64,000 nt of DNA from Peribacillus simplex (GTDB lineage: Bacteria; Bacillota; Bacilli; Bacillales; DSM-1321): positions 124,001-188,000 of the forward strand of contig NZ_FTMX01000001.1 of NCBI RefSeq assembly GCF_900156045.1. Direction: 5' to 3'. Of the stretch, positions 53,432 through 63,184 are shown one piece after another. Both the position numbers and the translations under genes were made by a program. How positions within the stretch are numbered: the first letter of the stretch is position 1; each line of letters opens with the position of its first letter. The notes beneath the pieces were generated by a model. That model made no database searches, was not told where the DNA came from, and was given only the letters and a program-made list of their open reading frames with translations.

Positions 53432-55435
53432 TCAAGATGTCACTTCCTCTGAAGTTACTTTTGCATGCTGGATATGACTGGCTATCCAGGCAATGATCGC
53501 TGCAGAAACGAGATAGGCAAGTAAGATCCAAATCTGCGTTCGCAAGTTTTCCCAGCCGCCTAATGAGATGACCTCTTGAAGTTCCTTTAATGAGTGGGCC
53601 ATAGGTAAAAATTGACCGATTTTCGTCAATAATGACATGCCCAGTTCGCCTGGGAATGTTCCGCCGCAGGTCGCCAATTGGAACACGAGAAGAGTCACGG
53701 CTGCGAATTTGCCCACCACTCCGAATACGGTCACCAACATAAGAATGAATGTCATGAAGGTAAATGAAACGATGATGCTTGATAGAATGAATACAGGGAC
53801 ACTGGCCACGTGTAAATGGAATCCGAGAAGGACGACTGTATCCACTAGAAGTGCCTGAACCAAGCCGATTACATATACGAGCATTAATTTATTCGTGAAA
53901 TGAACGGTTCCAGTAACCTTAAGATTCTGCCTGCGGCCAAGCGGCAAGATATTGGAAGCCATGATGCCGCCTACATAAAAGGCCAACGACAGAAAATAAG
54001 GAGCAATCCCGGTTCCGTAGTTAGGTACTTCAGATAAATTGGATTGGACCAATTGGACGGGTTCAGAGAACATCGAAGTTGTCGAATCGTCGTACTGAAG
54101 GCTGGCCGTTTTATCGGCAGCTTCATTAAGCTTGGTGGATAATTTGCTTGAACCCGTTTCCAGTGAAGCCAGTCCGTCTTGAAGTTCCGTCGATCCACTG
54201 GCTAGCCTGCTGCTTCCGCCGGCTAGCGAATCGATTCCGTCATGTAAAGTGGAGAAACCATTTTTCCATTTAAATAATCCATTCGCCAATTCTACAGAAC
54301 CATCGTTTAATTGCTTGGCACCCGAGGTAGCTTGTGCCATTTTATCCCCAAAAGCATTCATCCCGGTTTGAATGGCTGCTTGTCCATCAGCCACTTTGAC
54401 AGCACCTTCGCCCAATTGCTTTTGACCGGCATGTAAAGTGGCGGCTGCTTTGGATAAACCTTCTGAAAGGGCAACGATTTGTTTGAAGTCTTGATCCATT
54501 ATCGCATCAGGATGACTTTTCATATAGGCATCCAATTGTTTTTTTAGAGTATTCGCTGTATCGGCAGCCTGTTCTTGCCCCTGCATCAATTTTGCATTTC
54601 CGGCTGACCAGTTCTCAACACCCTTACTTACTTCATTCATCCCATTTTCCAATGAGTCATGTGCATCAGATAGATGCTTCATGCCGGAATGCAAGGTCTG
54701 GGAACCTGATGTTAATCCTTTCGCACCAGCCGCTAAGGCTTCTTGTCCATCCAAGAGTTTGGTGCTTCCTGTTTGCAGCTTCTGGGCGCCATCATTCAAA
54801 TCCTGAATGCCATCATTCAATTTCTCACTTCCGCTTTTCGCATCCGCCGTTCCTTGATGAAGCGTTTCCGCTCCAGCCCCGGCATCCGCCAAGCCGTTAG
54901 AAACGTCCTGGAATTTCGAAAGGATGCCTTCAGAATAGACTTTCGTGATGCTTGCGTTGATTTTTGCAGTCATCTTTTCAACAGCAGTAGAGCTGATCTG
55001 TGAGGCAACGAAGTTCTTACCTGGATTGACAGTATACAAAAGTTTAGCCGTTTCCGGTTTTTTATCCATTAAAGTCGTGACATTTTGCGAAAAATCTTCC
55101 GGAATCGTGACAACCATATAATAGGTACCTTCCTTAAGACCCGTATTTGCCTCCTTTGCCGTGACAAAGTGAAAATCCAATTCTTTCTGCTTTTTCAATT
55201 GTTCAACGAAATCCTCTCCAGCCTCGACTGGCTTATCGTCCATTTTTGAACCATCATCTAGATTGACCACTGCCACAGGGAGCTGATCCAACTTTCCATA
55301 AGGGTTCCAATATCCTGCCAAGAAGAAACCTGAGTAAATCAATGGAACGACCAAAAGGAAAAGCAAGGCGATTCTCCCGTGTTTATGTTTCCACATCGCT
55401 TTTATATCTTGAAATACAAGTTGTAAACCTTTCAT
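53432..55435 (-). CDS. YhgE/Pip family membrane protein
   Basis: A 667-residue protein with one N-terminal span (LLFLVVPLIYSGFFLAGYW), an extracellular domain of some 470 residues and a C-terminal group of about five spans (ABC-2 type). Residues 190-440 are many short repeats with L-x-x-G-x-x-x-L spacing (for example KSGSEKLNDGIQDLNDGAQK), predicted helical stalk, as in YhgE/phage infection proteins. Role unknown; relatives take part in surface secretion or serve as phage receptors. It is divergent from the LysR gene, with a palindrome between. Confidence 0.88.
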   Translation of the reverse strand: MKGLQLVFQDIKAMWKHKHGRIALLFLLVVPLIYSGFFLAGYWNPYGKLDQLPVAVVNLDDGSKMDDKPVEAGEDFVEQLKKQKELDFHFVTAKEANTGLKEGTYYMVVTIPEDFSQNVTTLMDKKPETAKLLYTVNPGKNFVASQISSTAVEKMTAKINASITKVYSEGILSKFQDVSNGLADAGAGAETLHQGTADAKSGSEKLNDGIQDLNDGAQKLQTGSTKLLDGQEALAAGAKGLTSGSQTLHSGMKHLSDAHDSLENGMNEVSKGVENWSAGNAKLMQGQEQAADTANTLKKQLDAYMKSHPDAIMDQDFKQIVALSEGLSKAAATLHAGQKQLGEGAVKVADGQAAIQTGMNAFGDKMAQATSGAKQLNDGSVELANGLFKWKNGFSTLHDGIDSLAGGSSRLASGSTELQDGLASLETGSSKLSTKLNEAADKTASLQYDDSTTSMFSEPVQLVQSNLSEVPNYGTGIAPYFLSLAFYVGGIMASNILPLGRRQNLKVTGTVHFTNKLMLVYVIGLVQALLVDTVVLLGFHLHVASVPVFILSSIIVSFTFMTFILMLVTVFGVVGKFAAVTLLVFQLATCGGTFPGELGMSLLTKIGQFLPMAHSLKELQEVISLGGWENLRTQIWILLAYLVSAAIIAWIASHIQHAKVTSEEVTS

Positions 55436-55502
55436 TATTTGAGCCTGCCCTTTCTGACTAAGAGATTATTTCATCATAATGGCTTTTTTAGATACTGTAT
55501 AA

Positions 55503-55520
55503 TACATAATTGATTATGTA
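55503..55520. promoter_or_regulatory. Palindrome between the YhgE/Pip and LysR genes
   Basis: TACATAAT-TG-ATTATGTA is a perfect 8-2-8 inverted repeat holding a T-N11-A core, as LysR-type regulators recognise. It is 37 bases before the LysR start and 68 before the YhgE start. Confidence 0.6.
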
Positions 55521-55556
55521 ATAATAGCTTTAAATCTATGTGAAAAGAGTGGGAAA

Positions 55557-56459
55557 ATGGAAATATTACAGCTCCAGTACTTTCAAACCGTAGCACGGCT
55601 GGAACATATGACGAAGGCTGCGGAACAACTTCAGATTGCTCAGCCATCCCTCAGTAAAACCATATCCCGGCTTGAAGGGGATTTGGGAGTCGCACTGTTC
55701 GATAGGGAACACCGGAAAATCAAGCTCAATGCAGCAGGACGAATTTTCTTGAACCGTGTTGAACGCGCTTTTGCGGAACTGAATGAAGGGAGGCGCGAAA
55801 TAGTGGAATTAACAGATCAAGACCAAAAGAACATCACCTTGGCCGTTACCATTCCCAGGGTCCTGCCTGATTTATTGGGTACATTTTTATCTCAATACCC
55901 GGATGTCCGTTTTCAACAATTCCTAAAATCCATATCATCCATGAAGCAGCTTCTAATAGAAGGAGAAATTGATTATTGCATTTCATCTGTTCCGATTGAA
56001 GGCCCGGACTTAAAGTGGGAACCGCTGATCACCGAAGAAATATACTTGATCGTGCCTCCCAATCACCGGTTGGCAGGCAGGGAAAGCATTACACTTCAAG
56101 AAGTGAAAGATGAACCATTCATCAGTATGAACACAGGCTTCGGGTTCCGCAGCCTCACCGACCAATTTTGCCTCGAGGCGGGATTCGTCCAGCACATTGC
56201 ATTTGAAGGAGATGAACCTGCTGTCATCTCGGACCTTGTCAGGAAAGGGCTGGGAGTCGCCTTCGTATCCGAATTGACATGGCTCCATCAAACCGGGTCA
56301 TTATCCCATAAAATCCGGATAACCGAACCTGCTTGTCAAAGAACAATAGGGCTCGGCTGGTCAGAAAAACGCTACTTCACCCCAGTAGCCAAGCAATTTA
56401 GGTTATTTGTCATGGATTACTTCGCTGCCGCCAACTCCGCCAGACCAAAGGATGAATAA
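55557..56459 (+). CDS. LysR-family transcriptional regulator
   Basis: A 300-residue regulator. The N-terminal helix-turn-helix is MTKAAEQLQIAQPSLSKTIS at about 18-37, followed by the linker helix and an effector-binding domain from about 90. It is divergent from yhgE-like, so it probably controls that gene and itself. Start ATG 55557 is preceded by a weak GAGTGGG. Confidence 0.9.
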   Translation: MEILQLQYFQTVARLEHMTKAAEQLQIAQPSLSKTISRLEGDLGVALFDREHRKIKLNAAGRIFLNRVERAFAELNEGRREIVELTDQDQKNITLAVTIPRVLPDLLGTFLSQYPDVRFQQFLKSISSMKQLLIEGEIDYCISSVPIEGPDLKWEPLITEEIYLIVPPNHRLAGRESITLQEVKDEPFISMNTGFGFRSLTDQFCLEAGFVQHIAFEGDEPAVISDLVRKGLGVAFVSELTWLHQTGSLSHKIRITEPACQRTIGLGWSEKRYFTPVAKQFRLFVMDYFAAANSARPKDE

Positions 56460-56625
56460 ATATGGTAAAGGTCAAAATAATCGGAATTAAGACAGGAATG
56501 AATCGCTGTTAGGGAGAATTAATGGGTCAAGGCATAAAAAGTATAATTTAATTATCGTGAACATAGTATTTTAGGAGGTTTTCTTAAATAGATCGGGTTT
56601 GACCAATTCCGATCCTGGGAGATGA

Positions 56626-57333
56626 ATGGAGATGGAAATACGGGTTAATCAAATTGAATTGAATGGACACACGTTTCAATACCGGGAGAGCGGGGATGTT
56701 TCTGCACCACCGCTTGTTGTTCTGCACGCGATGGGTAAAAGTGCAGAGTCATGGGATCAAGTGGCTGCCGCATTAGGAGAAAATTATCGTGTATTAGCTT
56801 TAGATCAACGGGGACACGGTGGGAGTGAGAGAACCAATACATACACATTCGAATTGATGCGCGATGATTTGCTTCATTTTGCGGATGCGCTGAATTTGGG
56901 AAGATTTTCGCTAATAGGGCATTCCATGGGGGGAACAGTTTCCTATCTTTTCTCGCAAACTTTTCCTTCGAGGATAGATAGGTTGATTGTCGAAGATACG
57001 CCTCCACCTTTCTCGGATGAACCAATTGAGGTTCCTTCCCAACCTTCTGTCCCTCTGACGTTTGATTGGCAGGTTGTGCCTTCGATAATACAGCAGCTTA
57101 ATGAACCCAATCCCGAATGGTGGGCACGTCTTACCGATATTATGATGCCGACGCTTGTTATAGGGGGCGGGTCGAGCCAAATACCCCAAAATATATTGCA
57201 GGAAGTTTCCGAGCTTATTCCGAATTGCGAATTGGTGACGATAGAGGATGCAGGACACTTTGTGCATGAAGATAATTTATCAGCTTTCCTGGCTGCCGTA
57301 ACAAGGTTTCTTTCCAAAGGGCAGGCGCTTTAA
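56626..57333 (+). CDS. Alpha/beta hydrolase
   Basis: A 235-residue hydrolase. The oxyanion motif is LHAMGKSAESWDQ, the nucleophile elbow GHSMGG near 98, and the histidine lies in DAGHFVHED near 213. LDQRGHGGSERT is the usual second strand loop. Between 56632 and 56626 the start is not certain. Substrate unknown. It is 166 bases after the LysR gene and convergent with the TetR gene. Confidence 0.88.
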   Translation: MEMEIRVNQIELNGHTFQYRESGDVSAPPLVVLHAMGKSAESWDQVAAALGENYRVLALDQRGHGGSERTNTYTFELMRDDLLHFADALNLGRFSLIGHSMGGTVSYLFSQTFPSRIDRLIVEDTPPPFSDEPIEVPSQPSVPLTFDWQVVPSIIQQLNEPNPEWWARLTDIMMPTLVIGGGSSQIPQNILQEVSELIPNCELVTIEDAGHFVHEDNLSAFLAAVTRFLSKGQAL

Positions 57334-57363
57334 TGAGATTGGAGGGTTGCCGATGCAGCCCTC

Positions 57364-57981
57364 TTATTTCTGCTTAAATGTATGGTTTATTTTATAGACG
57401 GCATTTACCGATTTATTATTAATGATTTCCAGTAACTGTTCCGCCATATAGTCAGCGCTGTATTTAAAACCGGTGTTGACCCATTCGATGATCATGCCTA
57501 AGATCGCATATGCCTGATAACTGGAGGCAAGTTCTGTATTGATCTTAGGATTCGGCCGGTAATCTTCCAGGTCTTCCAATGGAAGTTTCTTTAATTCATT
57601 ACAAATCCTTTCCAGTAATTTAGGCCATGCATTCGACTTTAGGATGAGGGTATAAATGTTTGCATAGTTAGCTACATGTTCAAATATTTTGATCACAGAA
57701 GCCGTTAGTTCATTGATGGTGAAAGTTTCAACGTTTTTATAAGGTTCCCGGTAAGATATGATCAAATCGGCAATTACATCCTCCATGACCTCTTCAAGCA
57801 GTTCCTCTTTGTACTGATAGTGTTTGTAAAATGTACCCCGATTAAGGTCGGCGCGTTCTACAATGTCAGTAATCGATATATCCCTGAAATCCTTGTGTTG
57901 CATTAATGATATGAGAGATTCTTTCAAAGCCAGTTTGGATTTCCTGATCCTCCTATCAATCCCAGTATTATTATTGGACAT
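57364..57981 (-). CDS. TetR-family regulator
   Basis: A 205-residue regulator with IVERADLNRGTFYKHYQYKE as the DNA-binding helix pair and a TetR_C-type C-terminal domain. The start ATG 57981 has AAAGGGTG upstream. It is divergent from the SDR gene, with a perfect palindrome in the gap. Confidence 0.88.
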   Translation of the reverse strand: MSNNNTGIDRRIRKSKLALKESLISLMQHKDFRDISITDIVERADLNRGTFYKHYQYKEELLEEVMEDVIADLIISYREPYKNVETFTINELTASVIKIFEHVANYANIYTLILKSNAWPKLLERICNELKKLPLEDLEDYRPNPKINTELASSYQAYAILGMIIEWVNTGFKYSADYMAEQLLEIINNKSVNAVYKINHTFKQK

Positions 57982-58022
57982 TTTCTTCACCCTTTGTTCG
58001 TTATTGTACTTTTAATGAACAT

Positions 58023-58043
58023 AATGAACACTTTCTGTTCATT
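58023..58043. promoter_or_regulatory. Palindromic operator between TetR and SDR genes
   Basis: AATGAACA and TGTTCATT are perfect eight-base arms around CTTTC. A further AATGAACA with an imperfect partner (TGTACAAT) lies at 58118-58134, near the SDR start. TetR is the likely binder. Confidence 0.65.
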
Positions 58044-58171
58044 GTTCAACATCGAGATCATCATTTGCTGATTGTATAAGCCTATTGAAACTAATTATAC
58101 TATAAAGGAAGTTAGTAAATGAACATCTGTACAATAAGTATCACTTCAATAGAGTGAATGGGGGAGTTCAA

Positions 58172-58930
58172 ATGAAATTACAAGACAAAGTTGCAGTAGT
58201 GACAGGCGCAGCATCTGGCATGGGGAAACAAATTGCTATAGATTATGCTAGAGAAGGGGCTAAAGTCGTCGTATCGGATTTGAATCTCGATGGCGCGAAC
58301 GAGACGGTAGAAGAAATAAAAGCGAATGGCGGAATGGCCTTTGCCATTAAAACGAACGTAGCAGTGGAGGAAGATATTCAACATTTGATCGATACCACGG
58401 TAAATACGTATGGCACGGTGGATATTTTAGTGAATAACGCGGGTATCATGGATGGCATGGAACCTGCTGGAGACATAGAAGATTCTAGATGGGATCGGAT
58501 TTTTGCTATTAACACGACAAGCGTCATGCGTTCGACTAGAAAGGTACTGCCGATCTTTTTAGAGAAACAAAAAGGGGTCATCATCAATATTGCTTCTGCT
58601 GGCGGTTTGTACGGTGCCCGAGCAGGCGCAGCATACACTGCCTCTAAGCACGCAGTGGTTGGGTTCACAAAAAACACGGGCTTCATGTATGCCAATAAAG
58701 GGATTCGCTGCAATGCAATAGCACCAGGCGGAGTTGAAACCAATATCGGTTCCAGCATGACGAATATCAATGAGTTTGGCTTCTCCCGCCAACAATTGGG
58801 TATGGCCATCAATCCACGCAATGGCAAACCTGAGGAAATCGCTAAAGTGGCTTTGTTCCTTGCTTCAGACGATTCCAGTTTTGTTAATGGCACTGTCATC
58901 ACGGCAGATGCTGGTTGGAGTGCGTATTAA
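58172..58930 (+). CDS. Short-chain dehydrogenase/reductase
   Basis: A 252-residue classical SDR: TGAASGMGK near 12-20, NNAG near 88, NIASAGG with the serine near 140, and YTASK near 154-158. Cofactor preference is probably NAD because an aspartate (VVSDLNL) follows the second strand. The substrate is unknown. GGGGGAG precedes ATG 58172. It is probably repressed by the divergent TetR. Confidence 0.88.
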   Translation: MKLQDKVAVVTGAASGMGKQIAIDYAREGAKVVVSDLNLDGANETVEEIKANGGMAFAIKTNVAVEEDIQHLIDTTVNTYGTVDILVNNAGIMDGMEPAGDIEDSRWDRIFAINTTSVMRSTRKVLPIFLEKQKGVIINIASAGGLYGARAGAAYTASKHAVVGFTKNTGFMYANKGIRCNAIAPGGVETNIGSSMTNINEFGFSRQQLGMAINPRNGKPEEIAKVALFLASDDSSFVNGTVITADAGWSAY

Positions 58931-58973
58931 GCGTAAATTAAAAAGAGGAAGGTCAAGAACTTGGGACTGACAC

Positions 58974-59010
58974 ATGCATTCCTGCTAACAAGCAGGGATG
59001 CATTTTTTTT
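58974..59010 (+). terminator. Terminator of the SDR gene
   Basis: ATGCAT-CCTGCT and AGCAGG-ATGCAT pair, with a T8 run. Confidence 0.8.
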
Positions 59011-59308
59011 GAGTGGAGCATTGATGGGGATTGTGGTTAGCCAACAATTTGCAAGGGGAAGGTTTCGCCTTCAGCGGGGAACATTTTCATTTCAATCGAA
59101 AGTGGATAAGTGAGGGCTGGATAGTTCAACTACTATCCAGTTTTTTTCAAAAAGAATATGCTATCAATTGGATTTAAAAGATAAGTTGAACTCTGAAATC
59201 TTGGAAGCATTATAGGTCCCAAAAAAATCCACTTTCCCTATGAAATTGGATCATTGAGTGATCCATTAGTTTGCTGCGATTACTTTCACCTTCCACACAA
59301 ACGAAATA
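59011..59308. other. Intergenic region with a second terminator hairpin
   Basis: No gene is seen. A hairpin lies at 59117-59147 and is listed separately. Confidence 0.4.
59117..59147 (+). terminator. Second terminator-like hairpin after the SDR gene
   Basis: CTGGATAGT and ACTATCCAG form a perfect nine-base stem, followed by a T7 run. No gene lies between it and the first terminator, so it may close a short non-coding transcript. Confidence 0.7.
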
Positions 59309-60010
59309 TTAATTTGCGTGAGAATATTGAAGGACTTTCTGACGTACGTAATCAAGGTGCTTGTACATTTGGCTGAATGCTTCGTGTGGATCATGTGCTG
59401 CAAGAGCCGCATATATGGCTTTATGATACTTTACAGTCAGTTCCCGTTCCCTGAATTGTATCAGGCTATTTATTTTATTATGGGTAATCAATAAGGAATC
59501 GATCATGCCTTCGATAATGGGATTGTTCGCACTTAAAGCAATGATCTTGTGGAATTCTTTATCGGCCTCTCCATAATCGTTGTCTTCACTATTGGCAATC
59601 GTGTCAATCGTAACTTGCAGTTTCTCCAGTTGTTCGTCTGTGATCTTCTCGGCAGCCATTGTTACCAATCCCAACTCCAATGCCATTCGCGCTTCGATGA
59701 TCGCTGGTAAATTATTCGTAGCCAGCGCCAGCATGACAGAGAATGGATGTGTACCGATTTTATCGTTAAAAAAGGTTCCTTCACGCGTTTTTCGTGTAAT
59801 GACACCTAGTGTATCAAGTGCACTGAGCGCCTCCCGTAAAACAGGCCGGCTTACTTCAAGTTCTTTCATAAGTTCCATTTCAGGAGGCAATTTGTCGCCC
59901 GCTTTCATTTGTCCGCTGACGAGCAGGTGCACGATTTGATCCACGACTTGTTGTGAAAGAGTGTTGCGATGTACCGATTGTACGCCTAATTTCTTTGACG
60001 ATTCTTCCAT
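59309..60010 (-). CDS. FadR/GntR-family regulator (FCD domain), probable glucarate repressor
   Basis: A 233-residue regulator. GntR helix-turn-helix in residues 20-80 (KLPPEMELMKELEVSRPVLREALSALDTLG region), FCD ligand domain from about 95 with the metal-site histidine and aspartate positions (EADKEFHKII). ATG 60010 has AAAGGGG upstream. Sites of the form TNGT-AAG-ACNA occur before this gene and in the gudP-dehydratase gap, so it probably controls the glucarate genes. Confidence 0.87.
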   Translation of the reverse strand: MEESSKKLGVQSVHRNTLSQQVVDQIVHLLVSGQMKAGDKLPPEMELMKELEVSRPVLREALSALDTLGVITRKTREGTFFNDKIGTHPFSVMLALATNNLPAIIEARMALELGLVTMAAEKITDEQLEKLQVTIDTIANSEDNDYGEADKEFHKIIALSANNPIIEGMIDSLLITHNKINSLIQFRERELTVKYHKAIYAALAAHDPHEAFSQMYKHLDYVRQKVLQYSHAN

Positions 60011-60050
60011 TGTGTAACCCCTTTTCTGTTAAATCCTATATGTATTCATA

Positions 60051-60061
60051 CTGTAAGACTA
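60051..60061 (-). promoter_or_regulatory. Predicted operator before the FadR-type regulator gene
   Basis: CTGTAAGACTA, a variant of the TTGT-AAG-ACAA palindrome found at 63202, 41 bases from the regulator start. Confidence 0.5.
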
Positions 60062-60114
60062 ATTATATAATATAATACACTTATTTGCATGTGAGGGAGA
60101 GAAGATCTATGCCC

Positions 60115-60160
60115 AAAAAAAGTAAAATGCGCCGCTCTAAAGAGAGAGACGCACGCATTG
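60115..60160 (-). terminator. Terminator of the glucarate dehydratase gene
   Basis: Imperfect stem AATGCG-GCG / CG-CGCATT with an A-run to the left, so a T-run in the leftward transcript. It lies 5' to 3' before the stop-side of nothing else; note it sits left of the gene's end at 60171. Confidence 0.5.
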
Positions 60161-60170
60161 TTGGAAAAGA

Positions 60171-61529
60171 TCATCTGACAAGGCAAGGTGATTTTGGATT
60201 GAACTCCCATCCGGAAATCAGGTATTGCATCGCCATTGAATCATCACGGGCACCAAGTCCTTTTTGTTTATAAAGCTGATGTGCCTTCTCGATTTGTTCC
60301 ATATCCACTTCAATTCCGAGTCCTGGTTTGGAAGGGACATCGACCATTCCGCCGACAATTTTAAAAGGTTCTTTCGTCAAACGCTGCCCATCCTGCCAAA
60401 TCCAGTGGGTATCGATCGCAGTGATTTTTCCTGGTGCGGCTGCAGCAACGTGTGTAAACATGGCAAGTGAAATGTCAAAGTGATTATTCGAATGTGATCC
60501 CCATGTCAATCCCCAGTCATTGCACATTTGAGCGACACGGACGGAGCCTTGCATCGTCCAAAAATGCGGATCGGCAAGTGGGATGTCCACGGATTGAAGT
60601 TGAATGGAGTGCCCCATTTGCCTCCAGTCCGTTGCAATCATATTAGTAGCGGTCGGAAGGCCCGTTGCGCGCCTGAATTCCGTCATGATTTCCCGGGCGG
60701 AAAAACCATTTTCCGCTCCGCATGGATCTTCCGCATAGGCTAAAACATGATGTTGATCCCGGCAAAGTTCAATCGCATCCTTAAGCAGCCAGCCGCCATT
60801 TGGATCAAGGGTGATCCTGGCTTCAGGGAAGCGTTCCGCAAGTGCCGTCACCGCTTCGATTTCTTCTTCCCCGCGCAAAACCCCGCCTTTCAGTTTAAAA
60901 TCATTGAATCCATAGCGAGAGTGGGCGGCTTCTGCCAAGCGGACAATCGATTCAGGTGTGAGCGCTTCCTCATGACGAAGGCGAATCCAGTCATCTGCCG
61001 CTTCAGGCTCGCTTAAATAACCAAGATCCGTTTTATTGCGGTCACCTACATAAAATAAGTAGCCCAGCATTTCCACCTTATCACGCTGCTGTCCTTCGCC
61101 GAGAAGGGCTGCAACTGGAACACCTAAATATTGGCCGACTAAATCCAGAAGTGCCGCTTCCAATGCCGTTACGGCATGGATGGCTATACGGAGATCGAAC
61201 GTCTGAAGGCCGCGGCCTCCTGCATCCCGGTCCGCAAACTGCTTACGGATGGTATTCAGAATGTTGTTGTATGTCCCAATGGACTGGCCGACAACCAATT
61301 GTTTAGCATCTTCGAGTGTTTGGCGAATTTTTTCGCCTCCAGGAACTTCACCTACACCAGTATTACCCGCATTATCTTTCAAAATGACAATGTTCCGGGT
61401 GAAATAAGGAGCATGGGCACCACTCAAGTTCAGCAGCATGCCGTCATGGCCTGCAACTGGGATGACGCTCATTTCTGAAATTACCGGTGTGTCGATTTTT
61501 ACATTATCCTTAAGCAATTGATTGTTCAT
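60171..61529 (-). CDS. gudD: Glucarate dehydratase
   Basis: A 452-residue enolase-superfamily enzyme that dehydrates D-glucarate to 5-dehydro-4-deoxy-D-glucarate. [16 protein letters not shown] carries the catalytic K-x-K lysines, ITLDPNGGW and [15 protein letters not shown] segment ([17 protein letters not shown]) the metal ligands, and [16 protein letters not shown] the catalytic histidine and SNNH. The length equals that of B. subtilis GudD. ATG 61529 has a GGGGGAAG site. Downstream of gudP, probably in one transcript. Confidence 0.93.
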   Translation of the reverse strand: MNNQLLKDNVKIDTPVISEMSVIPVAGHDGMLLNLSGAHAPYFTRNIVILKDNAGNTGVGEVPGGEKIRQTLEDAKQLVVGQSIGTYNNILNTIRKQFADRDAGGRGLQTFDLRIAIHAVTALEAALLDLVGQYLGVPVAALLGEGQQRDKVEMLGYLFYVGDRNKTDLGYLSEPEAADDWIRLRHEEALTPESIVRLAEAAHSRYGFNDFKLKGGVLRGEEEIEAVTALAERFPEARITLDPNGGWLLKDAIELCRDQHHVLAYAEDPCGAENGFSAREIMTEFRRATGLPTATNMIATDWRQMGHSIQLQSVDIPLADPHFWTMQGSVRVAQMCNDWGLTWGSHSNNHFDISLAMFTHVAAAAPGKITAIDTHWIWQDGQRLTKEPFKIVGGMVDVPSKPGLGIEVDMEQIEKAHQLYKQKGLGARDDSMAMQYLISGWEFNPKSPCLVR

Positions 61530-61560
61530 GATTCTTCCCCCTACCAGAATATTTGGTTAA

Positions 61561-62922
61561 CTATGATTTTAACTCTACACGTTTAATTTCACCAACAAGG
61601 AATAAATAGCTGCAAATCGCGACAAGAGCATTGGCACATACGAAGACTAGCGCCCCATTAAATGATCCTGTCGTGGCAATGATGTATCCGATGATGATTG
61701 GTGTTGTAATGCCTGCAATGTTACCGAATGTGTTGAAAAGCCCGCCACTGACACCGGACATTTCCTTTGGTGAGGTATCGGCCACTACCGCCCAGCCGAG
61801 TGCCCCAAATCCTTTACCGAAAAACGCTAGGGCCATAACGAAAATGACCACCCATTCCGTATCTACATAGTTTGCAGCTACTAAGCTCATCGATAGAAGC
61901 ATCCCAACTACAATTGGCAATTTTCGGGCGACAGTCAATGAGAATCCCTTCCGTAGCAAGAAATCCGAGAATGTCCCTCCGAGAATGCCGCCAAAAAATC
62001 CACAAATGGCCGGAAGGGAAGCGACGAGTCCAACTTCAAGAATGGTCATGCCTCTTTCTTGTACAAGGTACACAGGAAACCATGTAAGGAAAAAGTACGT
62101 TAACGTCGTAATGCAATATTGTCCGAGATAAACACCTAACAGCATGCGGTTTGATAAAAGCTGCTTAATATGATTCCAGTTGACGCCTTTCTTTTCTTCC
62201 TTATTTTTAGAGGTTTGATCCATATTGATCAAAGCGCCGCCTGCTTCGATATATTCAAGCTCAGCTTTGTTGATGCGCGGATGTTCCTTTGGGCCATATA
62301 TCGTTTTCAGCCAGAAGAAAGCAACGATGATACCTAAAGCGCCCATAAAGAAGAAGACGTATTCCCAACCAAATTTATACGTAATGTAGCCCATGATCGG
62401 TGCAAAGAGAACGGTTGCAAAATACTGGGCTGAATTGAAAGTGGCAGCCGCGGTTCCGCGTTCATGGCTTGGGAACCAGGTAGCAACGATGCGGCTGTTG
62501 GCCGGAAAGGAAGGGGCTTCTGCCAATCCAACTAAAAAACGCAGTCCGAATAATACCATGACAGCCGTTCCGGCAGAACCGAAAAAACCGAGAAATCCTT
62601 GTAAAAGTGTAAAGGTAGACCATAGCGTGATACTCCAAAAGTAAACTTTTTTTGAGCCAAAACGGTCCAAAAGCCATCCACCCGGAATTTGTCCAGCTAC
62701 GTAAGACCATGCAAAAGCGGAGAAAACATAGCCCATCATGACTGAATCGAGACCAAGCTGACCAGACATGTCCGTACCTGCTATTGATAGCGTCGCACGA
62801 TCTGCATAATTCAGGGCGGTAACCAAAAAGAGCATGAAGACAATGAACCATCGTGTCCGTGTTTTTTTCTGGGCATTTGGCAGTTTAGGAGATGCTTGAA
62901 AAACTTTTTCTTCAGCGTTCAT
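61561..62922 (-). CDS. gudP: Glucarate transporter, MFS (GudP type)
   Basis: A 453-residue, twelve-span anion:cation symporter. RWFIVFMLFLVTALNYADRA and GWLLDRFGSKKVYFWSITLW (motif A) are typical of GudP/ExuT-like hexarate transporters; ALGWAVVADTSPKEMSGVSG is a second-half marker. It starts at ATG 62922 with AGGAAGTGAG, and gudD follows after 31 bases. Expression is predicted to fall under the FadR-type repressor and CcpA. Confidence 0.92.
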   Translation of the reverse strand: MNAEEKVFQASPKLPNAQKKTRTRWFIVFMLFLVTALNYADRATLSIAGTDMSGQLGLDSVMMGYVFSAFAWSYVAGQIPGGWLLDRFGSKKVYFWSITLWSTFTLLQGFLGFFGSAGTAVMVLFGLRFLVGLAEAPSFPANSRIVATWFPSHERGTAAATFNSAQYFATVLFAPIMGYITYKFGWEYVFFFMGALGIIVAFFWLKTIYGPKEHPRINKAELEYIEAGGALINMDQTSKNKEEKKGVNWNHIKQLLSNRMLLGVYLGQYCITTLTYFFLTWFPVYLVQERGMTILEVGLVASLPAICGFFGGILGGTFSDFLLRKGFSLTVARKLPIVVGMLLSMSLVAANYVDTEWVVIFVMALAFFGKGFGALGWAVVADTSPKEMSGVSGGLFNTFGNIAGITTPIIIGYIIATTGSFNGALVFVCANALVAICSYLFLVGEIKRVELKS

Positions 62923-62963
62923 ATACTCACTTCCTTAAACGTATTTAATTATATTTTTTTAGT

Positions 62964-62977
62964 TGATACCGCTTACA
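62964..62977 (-). promoter_or_regulatory. cre-like site (CcpA)
   Basis: TGATACCGCTTACA fits the consensus TGWNANCGNTNWCA at all fixed positions. It lies 42 bases before the gudP start and downstream of its promoter, where bound CcpA can act as a roadblock. Confidence 0.65.
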
Positions 62978-63029
62978 ATGTTGGCCGCTTCTCCCTTCGT
63001 GAAAATTCTTAATATTTAGTTTTGTCCAA

Positions 63030-63040
63030 TGGTAAGACAA
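63030..63040 (-). promoter_or_regulatory. Predicted operator over the gudP promoter
   Basis: TGGTAAGACAA. On the leftward strand it reads TTGTCTTACCA and contains TACCAT as the -10, 17 bases after TTGACA. So operator and -10 coincide. Confidence 0.6.
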
Positions 63041-63184
63041 ATAAAATTGTTTGTCAATGGCTTTTTTCATAAATCGTTTTTCATGTTTAGCACCTTAATT
63101 ATCGTGTTTTTTTGTATATATTAGAAGCGAAATTATTGTGGGATGAGGTGATGCTCGATTTTTCAGAAAATAAAAAAAATACGA

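Noticed and set aside
60085..60273. Small basic protein on the + strand
   Set aside because: It overlaps the end of gudD on the other strand and includes its probable terminator; only the first codons look protein-like.
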